From Mucilaginibacter sp. (GTDB lineage Bacteria; Bacteroidota; Bacteroidia; Sphingobacteriales; Sphingobacteriaceae): a DNA stretch of 64,000 nt. Under the pieces are notes generated by a model, which saw only the letters and a program-made list of their open reading frames with translations, did no database searches and was not told the DNA's origin. Shown here one piece after another: positions 8,158 through 18,369 of this stretch. Numbering within the stretch: position 1 is the first letter of the stretch; each line of letters starts with the position of its first letter. Location: positions 1 through 64,000 of the forward strand of contig NZ_JAQBOF010000024.1 in assembly GCF_028288185.1 (NCBI RefSeq), given 5' to 3'. The translations under genes and the position numbers were made by a program.

Positions 8158-8528
8158 TACCACCAGGCAGTTATTTAGAGAGGTCAAAAAACTCTGCTTT
8201 ACTTAACAGTATTCAAATGTACTACTGTGTATTCAGGTGTTCCCGGTATAGTACAGTGGCCCCTTTTATTTACAATTAGGATAAGCCTCCAACAAAGCCT
8301 CCGCCTCCGTTAATTTATGCCATCGTTGGTGTTACCAACCAATAAAAGCTTTATCGATAAATAACTATTTTTAGAGTATCACAAATTGTATATTCAATAT
8401 ATATAATCTAATCAATATTTGCGCTATAACTTTTATTAGCCTTACAAGGTTACCTTTTACTATAAAGCAACGTATTATCTAAAACAAGTTTTACTAATAT
8501 CTAAACATTAGGCAGGGCAAAAAACGGC
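8158..8528. other. 371-bp intergenic region: gene remnant, then AT-rich promoter region
   Basis: This stretch holds a short degraded coding remnant on the minus strand (8266-8331, listed separately). From about 8340 to 8528 it is very AT-rich and presumably carries the promoter of the FAD oxidoreductase at 8529. I see no tRNA or other RNA gene in it. Confidence 0.6.
8266..8331 (-). pseudogene. Remnant of the 3' end of a GH43-like gene
   Basis: Read on the minus strand, the segment gives HQRWHKLTEAEALLEAYPNC, then K and a stop. The intact GH43-like protein at 11648-12703 ends QLTAAEAKALMDAYPNTK and stop. The similarity covers about 16 residues and extends to the DNA, where both ends begin TTATTT and share ATT-GGATA. 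A stop codon lies just upstream in frame, so only a scrap remains. It may be a relic of a tandem copy or of a rearrangement. Confidence 0.6.
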
Positions 8529-10124
8529 ATGAGTAAAATCGCGATAATTATTGGTGCTGGTCCGGCCGGGTTAACCGCGGCTTACGAGCTGATTACCAAA
8601 ACAGATATTAAACCAATAATAATCGAAAAAAGTAATGATATCGGCGGCCTTTCTAAAACGGTTGTTCATAATGGCAATCGGATAGATATTGGTGGACATC
8701 GCTTTTTCTCAAAATCAGATGTGGTAATGAAATGGTGGCAAAATATTTTGCCTTTGCAGGGGTCCGAATCAAAAGACGATATACTTAAAGATATTTATTA
8801 TCAAAACAAAAAGAGTTCTGTAATTATCCCTGCAAACGGGCCCGATCCTGAAAAAGAAGACCAGGTGATGCTTATCAGAAATAGGTTGTCCCGTATATTT
8901 TTTCTGGGAAAATTCTTTGATTATCCCATCACCCTAAATAGAAAAACCATATCTAATCTTGGTTTTATCAGGATCAGTAAAATTGCATTTACTTATCTAT
9001 GGGCTCAATTATTTCGGGTAAAAAACATCAGATCGCTTGAGGATTTTTTTATAAGCCGATTCGGTACCGAGCTTTATAAAACCTTTTTTAAAGATTATAC
9101 TAAAAAAGTTTGGGGCAGATCATGTAAAGAGATCGGGGCAGATTGGGGAACACAGCGGGTTAAAGAATTGTCTGTTTCAAAAGCGATTCTCCATGCTATA
9201 AGATCAATTTTCAGAAAAGATAAAACAATTGAACAAAAAAACACCGATACCAGCCTGATCGAACAATTTATGTATCCAAAATTAGGCCCCGGACAAATGT
9301 GGGAAACCGTTGCCCGCCTTGTTGAAGAGAAAGGCGCCATAATTATAAAGAACAGTGAAGTTATGGAGCTTGATATTGCAGGAGACCGGATTTGCGAAAT
9401 GAGTTATTTTGATAATACGACCAAGCTAAAAAACACGATAAAGGGGGATTACTTTTTTTCGACCATGCCCGTTAAAGAACTTATTACAGCTATGGGGAAT
9501 AAGGTGCCCCAAGAGGTAAAAGAAGTTGCACTGAACTTACAATACCGCGATTTTATAACGGTTGGGCTGCTGCTTAACAAACTTAAAATAAAAAATGAAA
9601 CAAAGGGTCCGTCTTTAGGCAACCTGGTGCCCGACAATTGGATCTATATCCAGGAAAAAGATGTAAAGATAGGGCGACTGCAAATATTTAATAACTGGTC
9701 GCCTTATATGGTTGCCGATATGGAAAAGGTTTGGCTGGGCCTTGAATATTTCTGTAATGAAGGCGATGAACTCTGGCAGATGAGTGACGCTGATTTTATG
9801 CAGTTTGCCATCAATGAGCTTCACCAAATCAATATTATTGACCGCGATGAAGTAATTGATAGAACCATAATCCGGATGCTCAAAACCTACCCTGATTATT
9901 TTGGAGCCTATGAGCAATTTGATGTAGTGAGCGATTTCACAAATCAGCTGGAAAACCTGTTTTTGATTGGCCGCAACGGGATGCATAAATACAATAACCA
10001 GGACCATTCTATGCTTACAGCCATGGCAGCGGTAGATAATATAATTAAAGGCGAAAAATCAAAAAAGAATATCTGGGAAATAAATACCGAAGCGGATTTT
10101 CATGAGACTAAAAAGAACGGATAA
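8529..10124 (+). CDS. NAD(P)/FAD-dependent oxidoreductase (amine-oxidase/UDP-galactopyranose-mutase-like fold)
   Basis: The protein has 531 residues. The N-terminus [20 protein letters not shown] is a clear FAD-binding Rossmann motif, followed by [16 protein letters not shown] (the ribose-binding Glu) and GGHRFFSK. The C-terminal FAD segment is [19 protein letters not shown]. This COG1232-type family is often found beside glycosyltransferases in Bacteroidota and has been likened to protoporphyrinogen oxidase and UDP-galactopyranose mutase; the true substrate is unknown. The gene converges with a membrane GT-C-like gene, only 6 bp separating the stops, so a link to surface-polysaccharide synthesis is plausible. 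No signal peptide; cytoplasmic. Confidence 0.85.
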   Translation: MSKIAIIIGAGPAGLTAAYELITKTDIKPIIIEKSNDIGGLSKTVVHNGNRIDIGGHRFFSKSDVVMKWWQNILPLQGSESKDDILKDIYYQNKKSSVIIPANGPDPEKEDQVMLIRNRLSRIFFLGKFFDYPITLNRKTISNLGFIRISKIAFTYLWAQLFRVKNIRSLEDFFISRFGTELYKTFFKDYTKKVWGRSCKEIGADWGTQRVKELSVSKAILHAIRSIFRKDKTIEQKNTDTSLIEQFMYPKLGPGQMWETVARLVEEKGAIIIKNSEVMELDIAGDRICEMSYFDNTTKLKNTIKGDYFFSTMPVKELITAMGNKVPQEVKEVALNLQYRDFITVGLLLNKLKIKNETKGPSLGNLVPDNWIYIQEKDVKIGRLQIFNNWSPYMVADMEKVWLGLEYFCNEGDELWQMSDADFMQFAINELHQINIIDRDEVIDRTIIRMLKTYPDYFGAYEQFDVVSDFTNQLENLFLIGRNGMHKYNNQDHSMLTAMAAVDNIIKGEKSKKNIWEINTEADFHETKKNG

Positions 10125-10130
10125 CTACAG

Positions 10131-11636
10131 CTATTTTTTAACAACCCTGTATATATAATAATCTTCGCCTTCTATTACAGCCCCTTCAAAGCTTGCCAGT
10201 TTGTTAAAAGAATAAGCCGCGTTGTCAAATATCCCGTATTTACGATTAGTGATCAAAATAAATTCTTTAAGGCTATTTATATAATGGGATGAAGAGATCT
10301 CGTCCATTAAAGATCTGCGTGGATAGGGCAGATACGCATGTTTCCAAATACAAAAGCTGCCATATTGGTTTATGTCCAGGTAAAATATTTTCCGCTCTAA
10401 ATACGCGCTGAGTGGCGGGCCTGCATTATATCCGTCAAATGCCAGTGGTTGTGCAGTTAAGTGGTTTGATTTTAAATAATTGATGGTGTTTTTGGCCTGC
10501 GAAAAAGGCTGCTTAAAATCTAAGCAATACATGTAGACTCCGGTAAAAAACTGGTTAATAAGGATAATATAGATAAATGCCCGAGGAGCCCATTTTTTTA
10601 TGGGGCTTATATTGCTTTTTGGAAAAAGAACCACGCCATCATAATAAGCAAGCCATAGAGCGGCGATAAAAAAAATAACGAACATTCCGAAATACCTGCT
10701 GCCCCCCATTCTTGACATAGCGAAAAACGCGGTTAGCAACGCAACGGGTGGTAAATAGAACAATAGCGCTTTCTTACTTTTATAAAGGAACAGGATAGTA
10801 ATTGCAAAAAGTAATAAAGCCGAAATTACGGTGACCGTTTGAGGCAGATATTGTATAGACTGCTTATCCCAAAAATATTGCTGATGTAATGGGGGGACAG
10901 TTATATACCCCCTGGCGAAACAGCTAATAGCAAAAGATAGGTCATGTACATTAAACCATGATAGACCGTCTGCTACCTGAACAATACTATCGCCGGGTAT
11001 GCGGCGGGTTTGAAAAAAAGCGCAGACCAAACCAATAAGAAAGAGGCAAGTAAACAAGGCAAACCGCCCATATAATTTCTTTTTGCCAACGGTATACAAA
11101 AACAGGTATACAAAAATACCGATGGATGCAAATACATAAAACAGGTGGGTAAAGCACATTAAAAGCAGAAGGATACCTATGCTCACCATATTTTTCTCCG
11201 GGTTAGCCATTAATACACAACAAATAAAAAGCAGGAGAATACCTAATGCATAATTGCGGCTAACAATGCTATATACAAACAGGAAATAGCAGCCAAAAAC
11301 AATAAGGGTTTTTACCGGCAGATTAAACGGCGCATATCTTAAAAAAATAAATACAGCGCTGTTAATAACCAACAAATGGAATAGCTGCATATAAATGGGC
11401 CGCGAAGAGATGTAATGTGTAATAAGAAACAAGAATGTGTTCCAAAGCGTAACGTGCCCTTCATACAGCATGTTATTAAAAACATCAATAACAGAATTGC
11501 TGTCGCGGCCAATGGTGAGCTGTTGGGCTTCTTCTAAAAATATTTCGTGATGAAGGATACCTGCAAGCGATAGGATGCCATACAAGAGCATTATAGGCAA
11601 AACATACCTCAAACGGGTTTTTTGTAATTTTATCAT
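10131..11636 (-). CDS. Multipass membrane protein, GT-C glycosyltransferase-like (GT39/ArnT-like)
   Basis: The protein has 501 residues with about ten hydrophobic membrane helices between residues 12 and 390, then a soluble C-terminal domain of about 110 residues. The first loop after helix 1 carries HHEIFLEEAQQLTIGRDSN; acidic residues at this place are the catalytic feature of GT-C enzymes that use lipid-linked sugar donors. The topology fits a dolichyl/undecaprenyl-phosphate-sugar transferase, but sequence motifs for a specific family are weak. It starts 11 bp after the GH43-like gene on the same strand, so the two are probably cotranscribed. Confidence 0.65.
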   Translation of the reverse strand: MIKLQKTRLRYVLPIMLLYGILSLAGILHHEIFLEEAQQLTIGRDSNSVIDVFNNMLYEGHVTLWNTFLFLITHYISSRPIYMQLFHLLVINSAVFIFLRYAPFNLPVKTLIVFGCYFLFVYSIVSRNYALGILLLFICCVLMANPEKNMVSIGILLLLMCFTHLFYVFASIGIFVYLFLYTVGKKKLYGRFALFTCLFLIGLVCAFFQTRRIPGDSIVQVADGLSWFNVHDLSFAISCFARGYITVPPLHQQYFWDKQSIQYLPQTVTVISALLLFAITILFLYKSKKALLFYLPPVALLTAFFAMSRMGGSRYFGMFVIFFIAALWLAYYDGVVLFPKSNISPIKKWAPRAFIYIILINQFFTGVYMYCLDFKQPFSQAKNTINYLKSNHLTAQPLAFDGYNAGPPLSAYLERKIFYLDINQYGSFCIWKHAYLPYPRRSLMDEISSSHYINSLKEFILITNRKYGIFDNAAYSFNKLASFEGAVIEGEDYYIYRVVKK

Positions 11637-11647
11637 TCGGTCCTCTC

Positions 11648-12703
11648 TTATTTAGTATTCGGATACGCATCCATCAATGCCTTTGCCTCTGCCGCAGTTA
11701 ATTGCGAAACGCTACCATGCCGTGCGTCTGACGGTAGGGTAATGTCTTTTTCTATGGTCCAGTGGAATAGGTCGGGCGAGGATGAGATCCCGTATTGGTC
11801 AGCCATTGGGAAATCATAATAGAGCAGCCATCCGGGTTTAATAGGGTCCTTCATTACGCTTGGGCCTTCGGTTATTGTCGGGGCTATCTGGCCTTTGTTT
11901 AACGGGCCATCAAAGACGGTATAAGGCCCCTCCAAATTTTTTGATGTCGCCAGGCGAATACCACGGCGCTCGCCTGTAGCGGGGCTAAATTCTTCTTCTT
12001 TATGGAAAAGGTAATACGTATCGCCCTGTTTAATTAAAGTACCATCAATGCAGGAGTAGCCGGGTGCCAGCAAAACTTTGGCGGGGGTAAAGGTTTTCCA
12101 GTCGGTTGTTTTGCAGTACCAAAGCCGGCTATGTTTCCAGCCCGCGTCCTCAAAGCTTGACGACCATAGCAGCGTATATTCTTTGGTGGCTTCGTCATAA
12201 AAATACTCGGGCGCCCATATATTGCGCACAAACGCGTCCGACTCGTCCTTTACATCTTTCATTAAATGTAAGGATTGTTCAAATTTCCAATGGATCAAAT
12301 CTGGCGAGGTAGCGTACAAACAGGCAGGTCCAAATTGTCTGCCCTCTCCTCTTCCGCCACCGCCGGTGGCTACTAATCGCCATAAGCCATCAGGGCCACG
12401 GTGAATAAATTGATCGCGCATGCGCTGATCCCAGATAGGTTTGTTATCATTTATAGGTGTCCAATGGCGGCCATCGGTTGATAGAGCGATATGCAATTGC
12501 GCTACCAGCATCGGGTTGGGCAGGGGCACCTCAACGGTTTCGCCTTTAGCATTGATCTCGATACGGGTAGGGTAACGCTGCCTAAAGTAAGTTAGCATCC
12601 AGGCTTTGCCGGTGCCTAAGGTTTCTTTAGTTTGTGCATTGACTGATTGTAAAGAAGCAATCAGCAATATCAATACAGCAAGTTTTGATAAAATATTTTT
12701 CAT
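11648..12703 (-). CDS. Secreted GH43-like glycosidase (five-bladed beta-propeller)
   Basis: The protein has about 351 residues. The ATG at 12703 starts directly with a signal peptide (MKNILSKLAVLILLIASLQS, ending VNAQ); an upstream ATG would add eight residues before it. The mature part has propeller blade repeats such as LHIALSTDGRHWTPI, LYATSPDLIHWKFE, LWYCKTTDWKTFTP, IRLATSKNLEGPYT and ISSSPDLFHWTIE. NIWAPEYFYDEATKEYTLLW resembles the WAPD region of GH43/GH117-like enzymes. The substrate cannot be told; arabinose- or galactose-containing glycans are usual for the clan. A scrap of a related gene lies at 8266-8331. It diverges from the GH20 gene across 171 bp. Confidence 0.75.
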   Translation of the reverse strand: MKNILSKLAVLILLIASLQSVNAQTKETLGTGKAWMLTYFRQRYPTRIEINAKGETVEVPLPNPMLVAQLHIALSTDGRHWTPINDNKPIWDQRMRDQFIHRGPDGLWRLVATGGGGRGEGRQFGPACLYATSPDLIHWKFEQSLHLMKDVKDESDAFVRNIWAPEYFYDEATKEYTLLWSSSFEDAGWKHSRLWYCKTTDWKTFTPAKVLLAPGYSCIDGTLIKQGDTYYLFHKEEEFSPATGERRGIRLATSKNLEGPYTVFDGPLNKGQIAPTITEGPSVMKDPIKPGWLLYYDFPMADQYGISSSPDLFHWTIEKDITLPSDARHGSVSQLTAAEAKALMDAYPNTK

Positions 12704-12874
12704 GTTTTTGGCCCTTTTTCGCATCATCTAATTTATATTCTTTTCTAAATAAAACAGTCCAAATTATATTTAAACCAATAGGCTATATATCCCATCAGAT
12801 AAATTAAAATTTCGTTTAACTTCGTTTTCAACAAGCCTATTTTTATACATCGAGCCAACCACTAAATTTATATC

Positions 12875-14746
12875 ATGAAAAAACTGTTATCATTTATACT
12901 CTTGCTAATAAATATCAGTTCGCTTAGCGCGCAAAATACATTGGAGCGTCAGCCGCTTTCTATTGTGCCTTACCCTTTAAGTGTTAAAGCGTTTGTTCCA
13001 AAATTTGTTATTTCCAGGCACACCATTATACGTGTTGATGCCAATAATGCCGAACTACAGAAGATTGCCCAAACAATGGCCGGCGCGCTTAAAAACCTTA
13101 CAGGTTATCCAATTGCCATCGGCATAAACAAAGGCGTTAATATGACTAACAGTATTGTTTTAACACTAAACAACACTGCAGATACACTTGGCGATGAAGG
13201 CTATCGGTTATCTGTACATTCAGAAGGTATTATTATCAGGGGCAATAAGCCGCAGGGTATATTTTATGGATTACAAACCTTTAAACAGTTATTACCTGTT
13301 AAGGCCGGCAATACACAAACTGTTTCCTTACCATCTACCGAGATAGTTGATAAACCGCGTTTTAAATGGCGCGGGTCAATGTTGGACGTTGGCCGGTATT
13401 TTTATTCGGTTGATTTTATTAAGAAGTATTTGGATTACATGGCCATGTATAAGTTAAATACTTTTCACTGGCACCTAACCGAGGATCATGGCTGGCGCAT
13501 CGAAATAAAAAAATATCTTAAGCTTACCCAGATAGGTGCCTGGCGTGCCGGCACACAATATGACAGATCGCCATACCAGGTTGATAATAACCCGCATGGC
13601 GGATATTATACACAAGACCAGGTGCGCGAGATAGTAGCTTATGCTCAGGATCGTTATATAACCGTAGTGCCCGAAATTGAAATGCCGGGACATTCGTTAG
13701 CGGCATTGGTTGCCTATCCGGAGCTTTCATGTACCGGCGGCCCGTTTAAAATGCCGTTGCAGTGGGGCATTCAAAAGGATGTTTACTGCCCCGGTAATGA
13801 GCAAACCTTCCAATTTTTGGAGGATGTGTTGACCGAGGTAGCGGCGCTCTTCCCCAGCCCAATTATTCATATCGGGGGCGATGAATGCCCTAAGGACAGA
13901 TGGAAAACCTGCCCTAAATGCCAGGCGAGGATTAAGGCCGAAGGCTTAAAAGATGAGCACGAGCTGCAAAGCTATTTTATTAAGAGGATTGAAAACTTTT
14001 TGCAGACAAAAAATAAAAAAATTATTGGTTGGGATGAAATTTTAGAAGGCGGCCTGGCACCAAACGCAACAGTGATGTCATGGCGCGGTATTGAGGGCGG
14101 TATTGCCGCGGCCAAACAACATCATGATGTAGTAATGACGCCCAGCAATTTTATGTATTTTGATTATTACCAGGGCGAGCCTTATCACGAACCTATTGCT
14201 ATAGGCGGTATGTTAACGTTGGAGAAAGTTTACTCGTACGAGCCTGTTCCCGCGGCGCTTTCGGCAGATGAGGCGGTGTTTATTAAAGGTGTGCAGGCTA
14301 ATGTTTGGTCGGAGTTTATTCACTCGGCCGAAAAGGTGGAATATATGCTAATGCCACGTGCAGCTGCACTGGCCGAAGTAGCCTGGACGCAACCCCGTTT
14401 AAAAAACTGGGAAGGTTTTAAAGAACGAATGGAGGGCCAATATAAACGCTATGACGCGATGGGTATTAACTATTCAAAAAGCGCTTACAATGTTTGGCAA
14501 AATATTAAGATAGATGCTTTAAATAAAAAGGCCACCATCTCCCTAACAACAAACAGCTCCAGGCCCGAAATACATTATACTACCGATGCGTCAGAGCCTG
14601 CTTTAACATCGCCGGTTTATAATGCCCCTTTCGAAACAAACACTCCGGCGATCATCAAATCGGCTACTTTTAAAAATGGGAAGCAAGTTAGCAAAGTAAG
14701 CATATCAGCCATAAACCCCGAAAATAACGCATTTGAGGTGCATTGA
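12875..14746 (+). CDS. Secreted beta-N-acetylhexosaminidase, GH20
   Basis: The protein has 623 residues. After a signal peptide (MKKLLSFILLLINISSLSAQ) comes the GH20b domain (about 28-155), then the GH20 barrel from RFKWRGSMLDVGRYF. The catalytic pair is Asp336-Glu337 in HIGGDECPKDRW. Other family marks are NTFHWHLTEDHGWRIEI and VVPEIEMPGHSLA. A C-terminal beta domain of about 85 residues (ISLTTNSSRPEIHYTTD) is of the chitobiase C-terminal type. The enzyme removes terminal beta-linked GlcNAc or GalNAc by substrate-assisted catalysis. With the fucosidases, galactosidase and sialidase nearby it completes a set suited to host-like glycoprotein glycans. Confidence 0.95.
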   Translation: MKKLLSFILLLINISSLSAQNTLERQPLSIVPYPLSVKAFVPKFVISRHTIIRVDANNAELQKIAQTMAGALKNLTGYPIAIGINKGVNMTNSIVLTLNNTADTLGDEGYRLSVHSEGIIIRGNKPQGIFYGLQTFKQLLPVKAGNTQTVSLPSTEIVDKPRFKWRGSMLDVGRYFYSVDFIKKYLDYMAMYKLNTFHWHLTEDHGWRIEIKKYLKLTQIGAWRAGTQYDRSPYQVDNNPHGGYYTQDQVREIVAYAQDRYITVVPEIEMPGHSLAALVAYPELSCTGGPFKMPLQWGIQKDVYCPGNEQTFQFLEDVLTEVAALFPSPIIHIGGDECPKDRWKTCPKCQARIKAEGLKDEHELQSYFIKRIENFLQTKNKKIIGWDEILEGGLAPNATVMSWRGIEGGIAAAKQHHDVVMTPSNFMYFDYYQGEPYHEPIAIGGMLTLEKVYSYEPVPAALSADEAVFIKGVQANVWSEFIHSAEKVEYMLMPRAAALAEVAWTQPRLKNWEGFKERMEGQYKRYDAMGINYSKSAYNVWQNIKIDALNKKATISLTTNSSRPEIHYTTDASEPALTSPVYNAPFETNTPAIIKSATFKNGKQVSKVSISAINPENNAFEVH

Positions 14747-14782
14747 TGTATAGCCGGTAGTGCTTTATTAATAAAGCAGTAA

Positions 14783-15799
14783 TTACTCAACTTCAACCAT
14801 GGCCTTTATGACCATAGTTGCGGGGTTTAACCAGCTTTGAAAGTCGGCTGCTACCTGATCAAATTTTACGCGGTGTGTAATATAATTGGCCGGATCAACT
14901 AATTTGTTTTTCATTGCTGATATCACGTTGTCAAAATCGGCACGGGTGGCGTTGCGGCTGCTCATTAATGTCGCTTCTCTTTTATGAAACTCGGGGTGGC
15001 TAAAACTAATATCGCCTTTCTGCAAGCCAATCAAAACAAACCTTGCCCCATGCGCCATGTATTGAAACGCGTTATTAATAGCTTTTTGGCTGCCTGTAGC
15101 GTCTATAACAACGGCGGGCATATCTCCGCCGGTAATTTCCTGCAAGCGCGCTGTAACATCATCTGTAAGGGCATTGATGGCATGAGCCACCTTTAGTTTT
15201 TCTTTGCAAAAAGTTAAGCGCTGCGGGTTAATATCAAGTGCTATCACTTTGCCACCGGCAATGCGGGCAAACTCCATAGCACCTAATCCAATTGGCCCGG
15301 CGCCTATCACTAAAACAAATTCATCTTTTTCTATCGCGGCACGGCGCACGCCATGCGCACCGATGGCCAATGGCTCAACCAACGCCAGTTCATCTAAACT
15401 TAAACCTTGGGCGTGTAGCAGTAGGCGCGTTGGTACCTGAATGTATTCTGCCATGCCGCCATCGGTATGCACACCTAATACCCGGATATTAGTGCAGCAG
15501 TTTGTTTTACCCGAACGGCAGGCTAAACAGGTTTCGCAGTTAATATAGGGGATAAGGGTTACTATGTCTCCCAGTTTAAAATCACCGGCTCCGTCACTGC
15601 TTAGAACTTCGGCAGCAAGTTCATGACCTAATACGCGGGGATAGCTAAAAAATGGCTGTGAACCGTCAAAAGCATGCAGATCTGTGCCGCAAATGCCTAT
15701 ACGTTTTATTTTAAGTACGATATGATCCTTCTCAGGTTGAGGGATTTCTCTAATTGTGTAAGCCAGTTCGCCCGGTTTATTACAAACCAGTACTTTCAT
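14783..15799 (-). CDS. Zinc-dependent sugar/alcohol dehydrogenase (MDR family)
   Basis: The protein has about 338 residues. The ATG at 15799 (MKVLVCNKPGELAYTIREIP) is the family start; an upstream TTG in frame is less likely. Catalytic zinc ligands lie in RIGICGTDLHAF and RVLGHELA. The structural zinc loop is CETCLACRSGKTNC. The NAD-binding motif is VIGAGPIGLGAMEFA. Relatives include L-galactonate, L-fuconate and threonine/sorbitol dehydrogenase-like enzymes used in sugar catabolism, and the substrate here is not determined. It follows batE by 26 bp on the same strand and may be read through from the Bat operon, although function suggests a link to the fucosidases. Confidence 0.88.
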   Translation of the reverse strand: MKVLVCNKPGELAYTIREIPQPEKDHIVLKIKRIGICGTDLHAFDGSQPFFSYPRVLGHELAAEVLSSDGAGDFKLGDIVTLIPYINCETCLACRSGKTNCCTNIRVLGVHTDGGMAEYIQVPTRLLLHAQGLSLDELALVEPLAIGAHGVRRAAIEKDEFVLVIGAGPIGLGAMEFARIAGGKVIALDINPQRLTFCKEKLKVAHAINALTDDVTARLQEITGGDMPAVVIDATGSQKAINNAFQYMAHGARFVLIGLQKGDISFSHPEFHKREATLMSSRNATRADFDNVISAMKNKLVDPANYITHRVKFDQVAADFQSWLNPATMVIKAMVEVE

Positions 15800-15825
15800 C
15801 CCTTCTATTTTTAAAGCGCTCAAAT

Positions 15826-16584
15826 CTATATCTCTTTAATATCCGATAATTTGATCCAACCTTCATTACCGTTGGCCAATTTAAATTTTATCCAGCCATT
15901 ATTGGTTTCAAACACGTTTATCTTGGTCCCCTCATGCAATACAAATAAGGTTGCCAGTTTATCGTTGGGACCACTTTTTATGTTTACCGTGCTGGTAAAA
16001 ACAATGGCTTGTTTATGGTTATCAAAATAGCTGGTTTGGCTAAAAGTAATTAAAATGGTTGCAACACCCAGTATAAATAATAGTATTGAAGTATAAAAAG
16101 ATGCTTTTTTTATAGAGACAGAAAAACTAAAAAAGTAAAGTATCAGCGCCGCCGACCCCAATAAAACAAACAATATACTAGCTATGCCCAGCGCATTAAC
16201 TGAAAAGCTTAAAATAAACCCGTTCCACCATTTAGAGATAAAAAACTCAGGGGCTTCATCAACCTTATCGGTGATCTTTGAATTTGCTAAACGGATATTA
16301 AAGTTAATATCATCATCGCCCGGCGAAAGCAGGTGTGCCTTCTCATAATAAAGTATTGCAGGGGCTATGTTACCCAATTTATAATAAGCATTACCTAAAT
16401 TATAATAAACCTCTGCCGATTGATAGCCCTCGTTCACCAACTTTTGGTAACCGACAGCGGCTTCTTTATACTGGCCCTTCGCATAATAATTATTGGCAGT
16501 ACCGGTATTATCAGCAAAACACAACACCGGTAAAAACAGCATTGCAAAAAAGCATAACGTTATTTTAATTTGATCAGATCTCAT
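15826..16584 (-). CDS. batE: BatE: TPR protein with C-terminal SH3-like domain
   Basis: The protein has about 252 residues. The start at 16584 gives MRSDQIKITLCFFAMLFLPV and a signal peptide; it overlaps the end of batD by 11 bp. Two tetratricopeptide repeats (about residues 25-95; YYAKGQYKEAAVGYQKLV and YYNLGNAYYKLGNIAPAI) are followed by two membrane helices (about 125-185). A bacterial SH3-like domain follows, with VNIKSGPNDKLATLFVLHEG and GWIKFKLANGNEGWIKL. It is the last gene of the Bacteroides aerotolerance operon. Bat proteins are thought to form a cell-envelope complex that aids stress survival; the exact role of BatE is unknown. Confidence 0.88.
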   Translation of the reverse strand: MRSDQIKITLCFFAMLFLPVLCFADNTGTANNYYAKGQYKEAAVGYQKLVNEGYQSAEVYYNLGNAYYKLGNIAPAILYYEKAHLLSPGDDDINFNIRLANSKITDKVDEAPEFFISKWWNGFILSFSVNALGIASILFVLLGSAALILYFFSFSVSIKKASFYTSILLFILGVATILITFSQTSYFDNHKQAIVFTSTVNIKSGPNDKLATLFVLHEGTKINVFETNNGWIKFKLANGNEGWIKLSDIKEI

Positions 16585-18361
16585 TTTCAATAGCATTAAT
16601 AATTCCTTTTGCTTTGTCAAAAACCTCCTGCGCAGAAATATGAGTTACCGGTGCGTAGCGTGCCATTTCGCATAGATCAAGCGTCTCTAATAACTGGCTA
16701 ACTAAACCTTCATTTAATGATTTGGCCTTTAACGCTGCCGCGATGGTTGCTCTATCAAGATCGGCATAGTTAATATTTAGCTTGTCGCTTAAATAGCCAT
16801 ACATCCCCTTAAATACGGCTTCGTAAAAGCCGGAGGTGTTTTGCGCCTGTAATTCTTTTTGGGCGATAGCTAAGTGTTTAGCGGCTACCTTACCAGCGCG
16901 GCGGCTTTTTACCATAGCCAGATCACTGTTATTTTTACGCACCTGGTTACGATAAACCAACGCAGCCACGCATAAAACAGGCCCCAACAAAAGCAACAGA
17001 TAGTAGGTGAATGAACCATAAAACTGCTCGCCATCTTTGCTTAATTCGGCACCGCTGATTTTTATGTAGCGGATATCTTTATTCTGGATACTGATATCCT
17101 GTTTATCGGCATCTGTTAGCGCGGTAACGCTAGTTTCATTAAGTCCCTTATCAACTTTTATAGGGAATGATGGGGTAGTTAAGCTAACATACCTGCCCGT
17201 GTTTGGGTTAAAGTAAGAGAATTTTATAGGATCAATGGTAAAATCGCCATGATGCCTTGGTATTAGTAAATAATTGTAAATGCGGCTTCCCGAAACCCCG
17301 CTTACCCTTTCGTTAACGGTATCCTGGATCTTGGGATCATATTTTTCAAAGTCAGCCGGGAAAACGGTATTCAAATTTTTTAGCAGTTTAATATTGCCGG
17401 CACCGGTAACCTTTACTTTATAGTTTAATGATTCGTTTGCTTTAAGCCTGCTTTTATCAATAGATGCTTCAATATTAAAACTACCTACGGCCCCGGCAAA
17501 ACTATCGGGTTTACCTGTGGTTGGCAATGGTTTTACATGGACGGTAACGGGCAAGCTCTTGGCTTTATAATTTACTTCCTGGGCGTTACCGCCAAAAAAC
17601 TGGTCCATAAAATTGCGGGGCGACTGCTGAACCCGAGTTAAAAAAGTCATTTCGAACGGATCGATGGTAATATTGCCCGCATGCTCGGGAAATAGTATGA
17701 TCTGCTTTACATCGGCCACATTATAGGTTATGCCTTTATAATTTTCGACCCTGAACTGGGCTGGCTGGGTAGGTTTGATCTCCTCGTTCCAAAACCCGGT
17801 AAGGTCAGGGAATTTATTAACCTGGCTTTGCAGAATATCTACCCGGGTATATATGCGGTAGGTAACGGTGATCTGCTGCCCCTGGTAAACGTTGTCCTTA
17901 TCAATTATAGCGCGAAGAAACAAGGATTTAGACAGATCCTTAGTATTACCATCCGCGTCAGGATTTTGGCTTCTGCGGCTAACCGGTTTGCCCTTTACTA
18001 TAGTTAAATGGATAGGGTTTGAACTCAACTTACGCCCGTTAACTATAACTGATGCTGCGCCAATGGTAGTAGCACCTTCTCTTATCGGTGCCAAAATATA
18101 ACTGATAGTAGAGCTGCTGGTTGCCTTACCATTAAAAAACTCCATACTGTTGGATACATTGGGCCCGCTTAGCAATTGGAACATACCCAGGTCCGGCGCT
18201 ACAAAATTGCCGCCATCGCCGCTTAAAGAAAAGGTGAGTTCAAACTGCTCGCCTGTACCTATGGTGGTCTTGCTAACAGTTGCCGTAAACTTTGCATCCT
18301 GCGCAAAAAGCTGCCCTGCCCAAAATAGTATAAGAGTTAATATGTAATACCTGGCTTTCAT
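16574..18361 (-). CDS. batD: BatD: aerotolerance membrane protein
   Basis: The protein has 595 residues. A signal peptide (MKARYYILTLILFWAGQLFA) leads into a large beta-rich extracytoplasmic region with the BatD pattern FTATVSKTTIGTGEQFELTF at its start and repeated Ig-like segments. One membrane helix lies near residues 440-460 (FYGSFTYYLLLLLGPVLCVA), followed by an alpha-helical cytoplasmic tail of about 130 residues. The family is large in Bacteroidota and is encoded with von Willebrand factor A proteins. Here it follows batC by 8 bp and overlaps batE. It probably scaffolds BatA and BatB in the envelope, which is an inference from the operon. Confidence 0.92.
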   Translation of the reverse strand: MKARYYILTLILFWAGQLFAQDAKFTATVSKTTIGTGEQFELTFSLSGDGGNFVAPDLGMFQLLSGPNVSNSMEFFNGKATSSSTISYILAPIREGATTIGAASVIVNGRKLSSNPIHLTIVKGKPVSRRSQNPDADGNTKDLSKSLFLRAIIDKDNVYQGQQITVTYRIYTRVDILQSQVNKFPDLTGFWNEEIKPTQPAQFRVENYKGITYNVADVKQIILFPEHAGNITIDPFEMTFLTRVQQSPRNFMDQFFGGNAQEVNYKAKSLPVTVHVKPLPTTGKPDSFAGAVGSFNIEASIDKSRLKANESLNYKVKVTGAGNIKLLKNLNTVFPADFEKYDPKIQDTVNERVSGVSGSRIYNYLLIPRHHGDFTIDPIKFSYFNPNTGRYVSLTTPSFPIKVDKGLNETSVTALTDADKQDISIQNKDIRYIKISGAELSKDGEQFYGSFTYYLLLLLGPVLCVAALVYRNQVRKNNSDLAMVKSRRAGKVAAKHLAIAQKELQAQNTSGFYEAVFKGMYGYLSDKLNINYADLDRATIAAALKAKSLNEGLVSQLLETLDLCEMARYAPVTHISAQEVFDKAKGIINAIENEI

Positions 18362-18369
18362 TTATCCAA

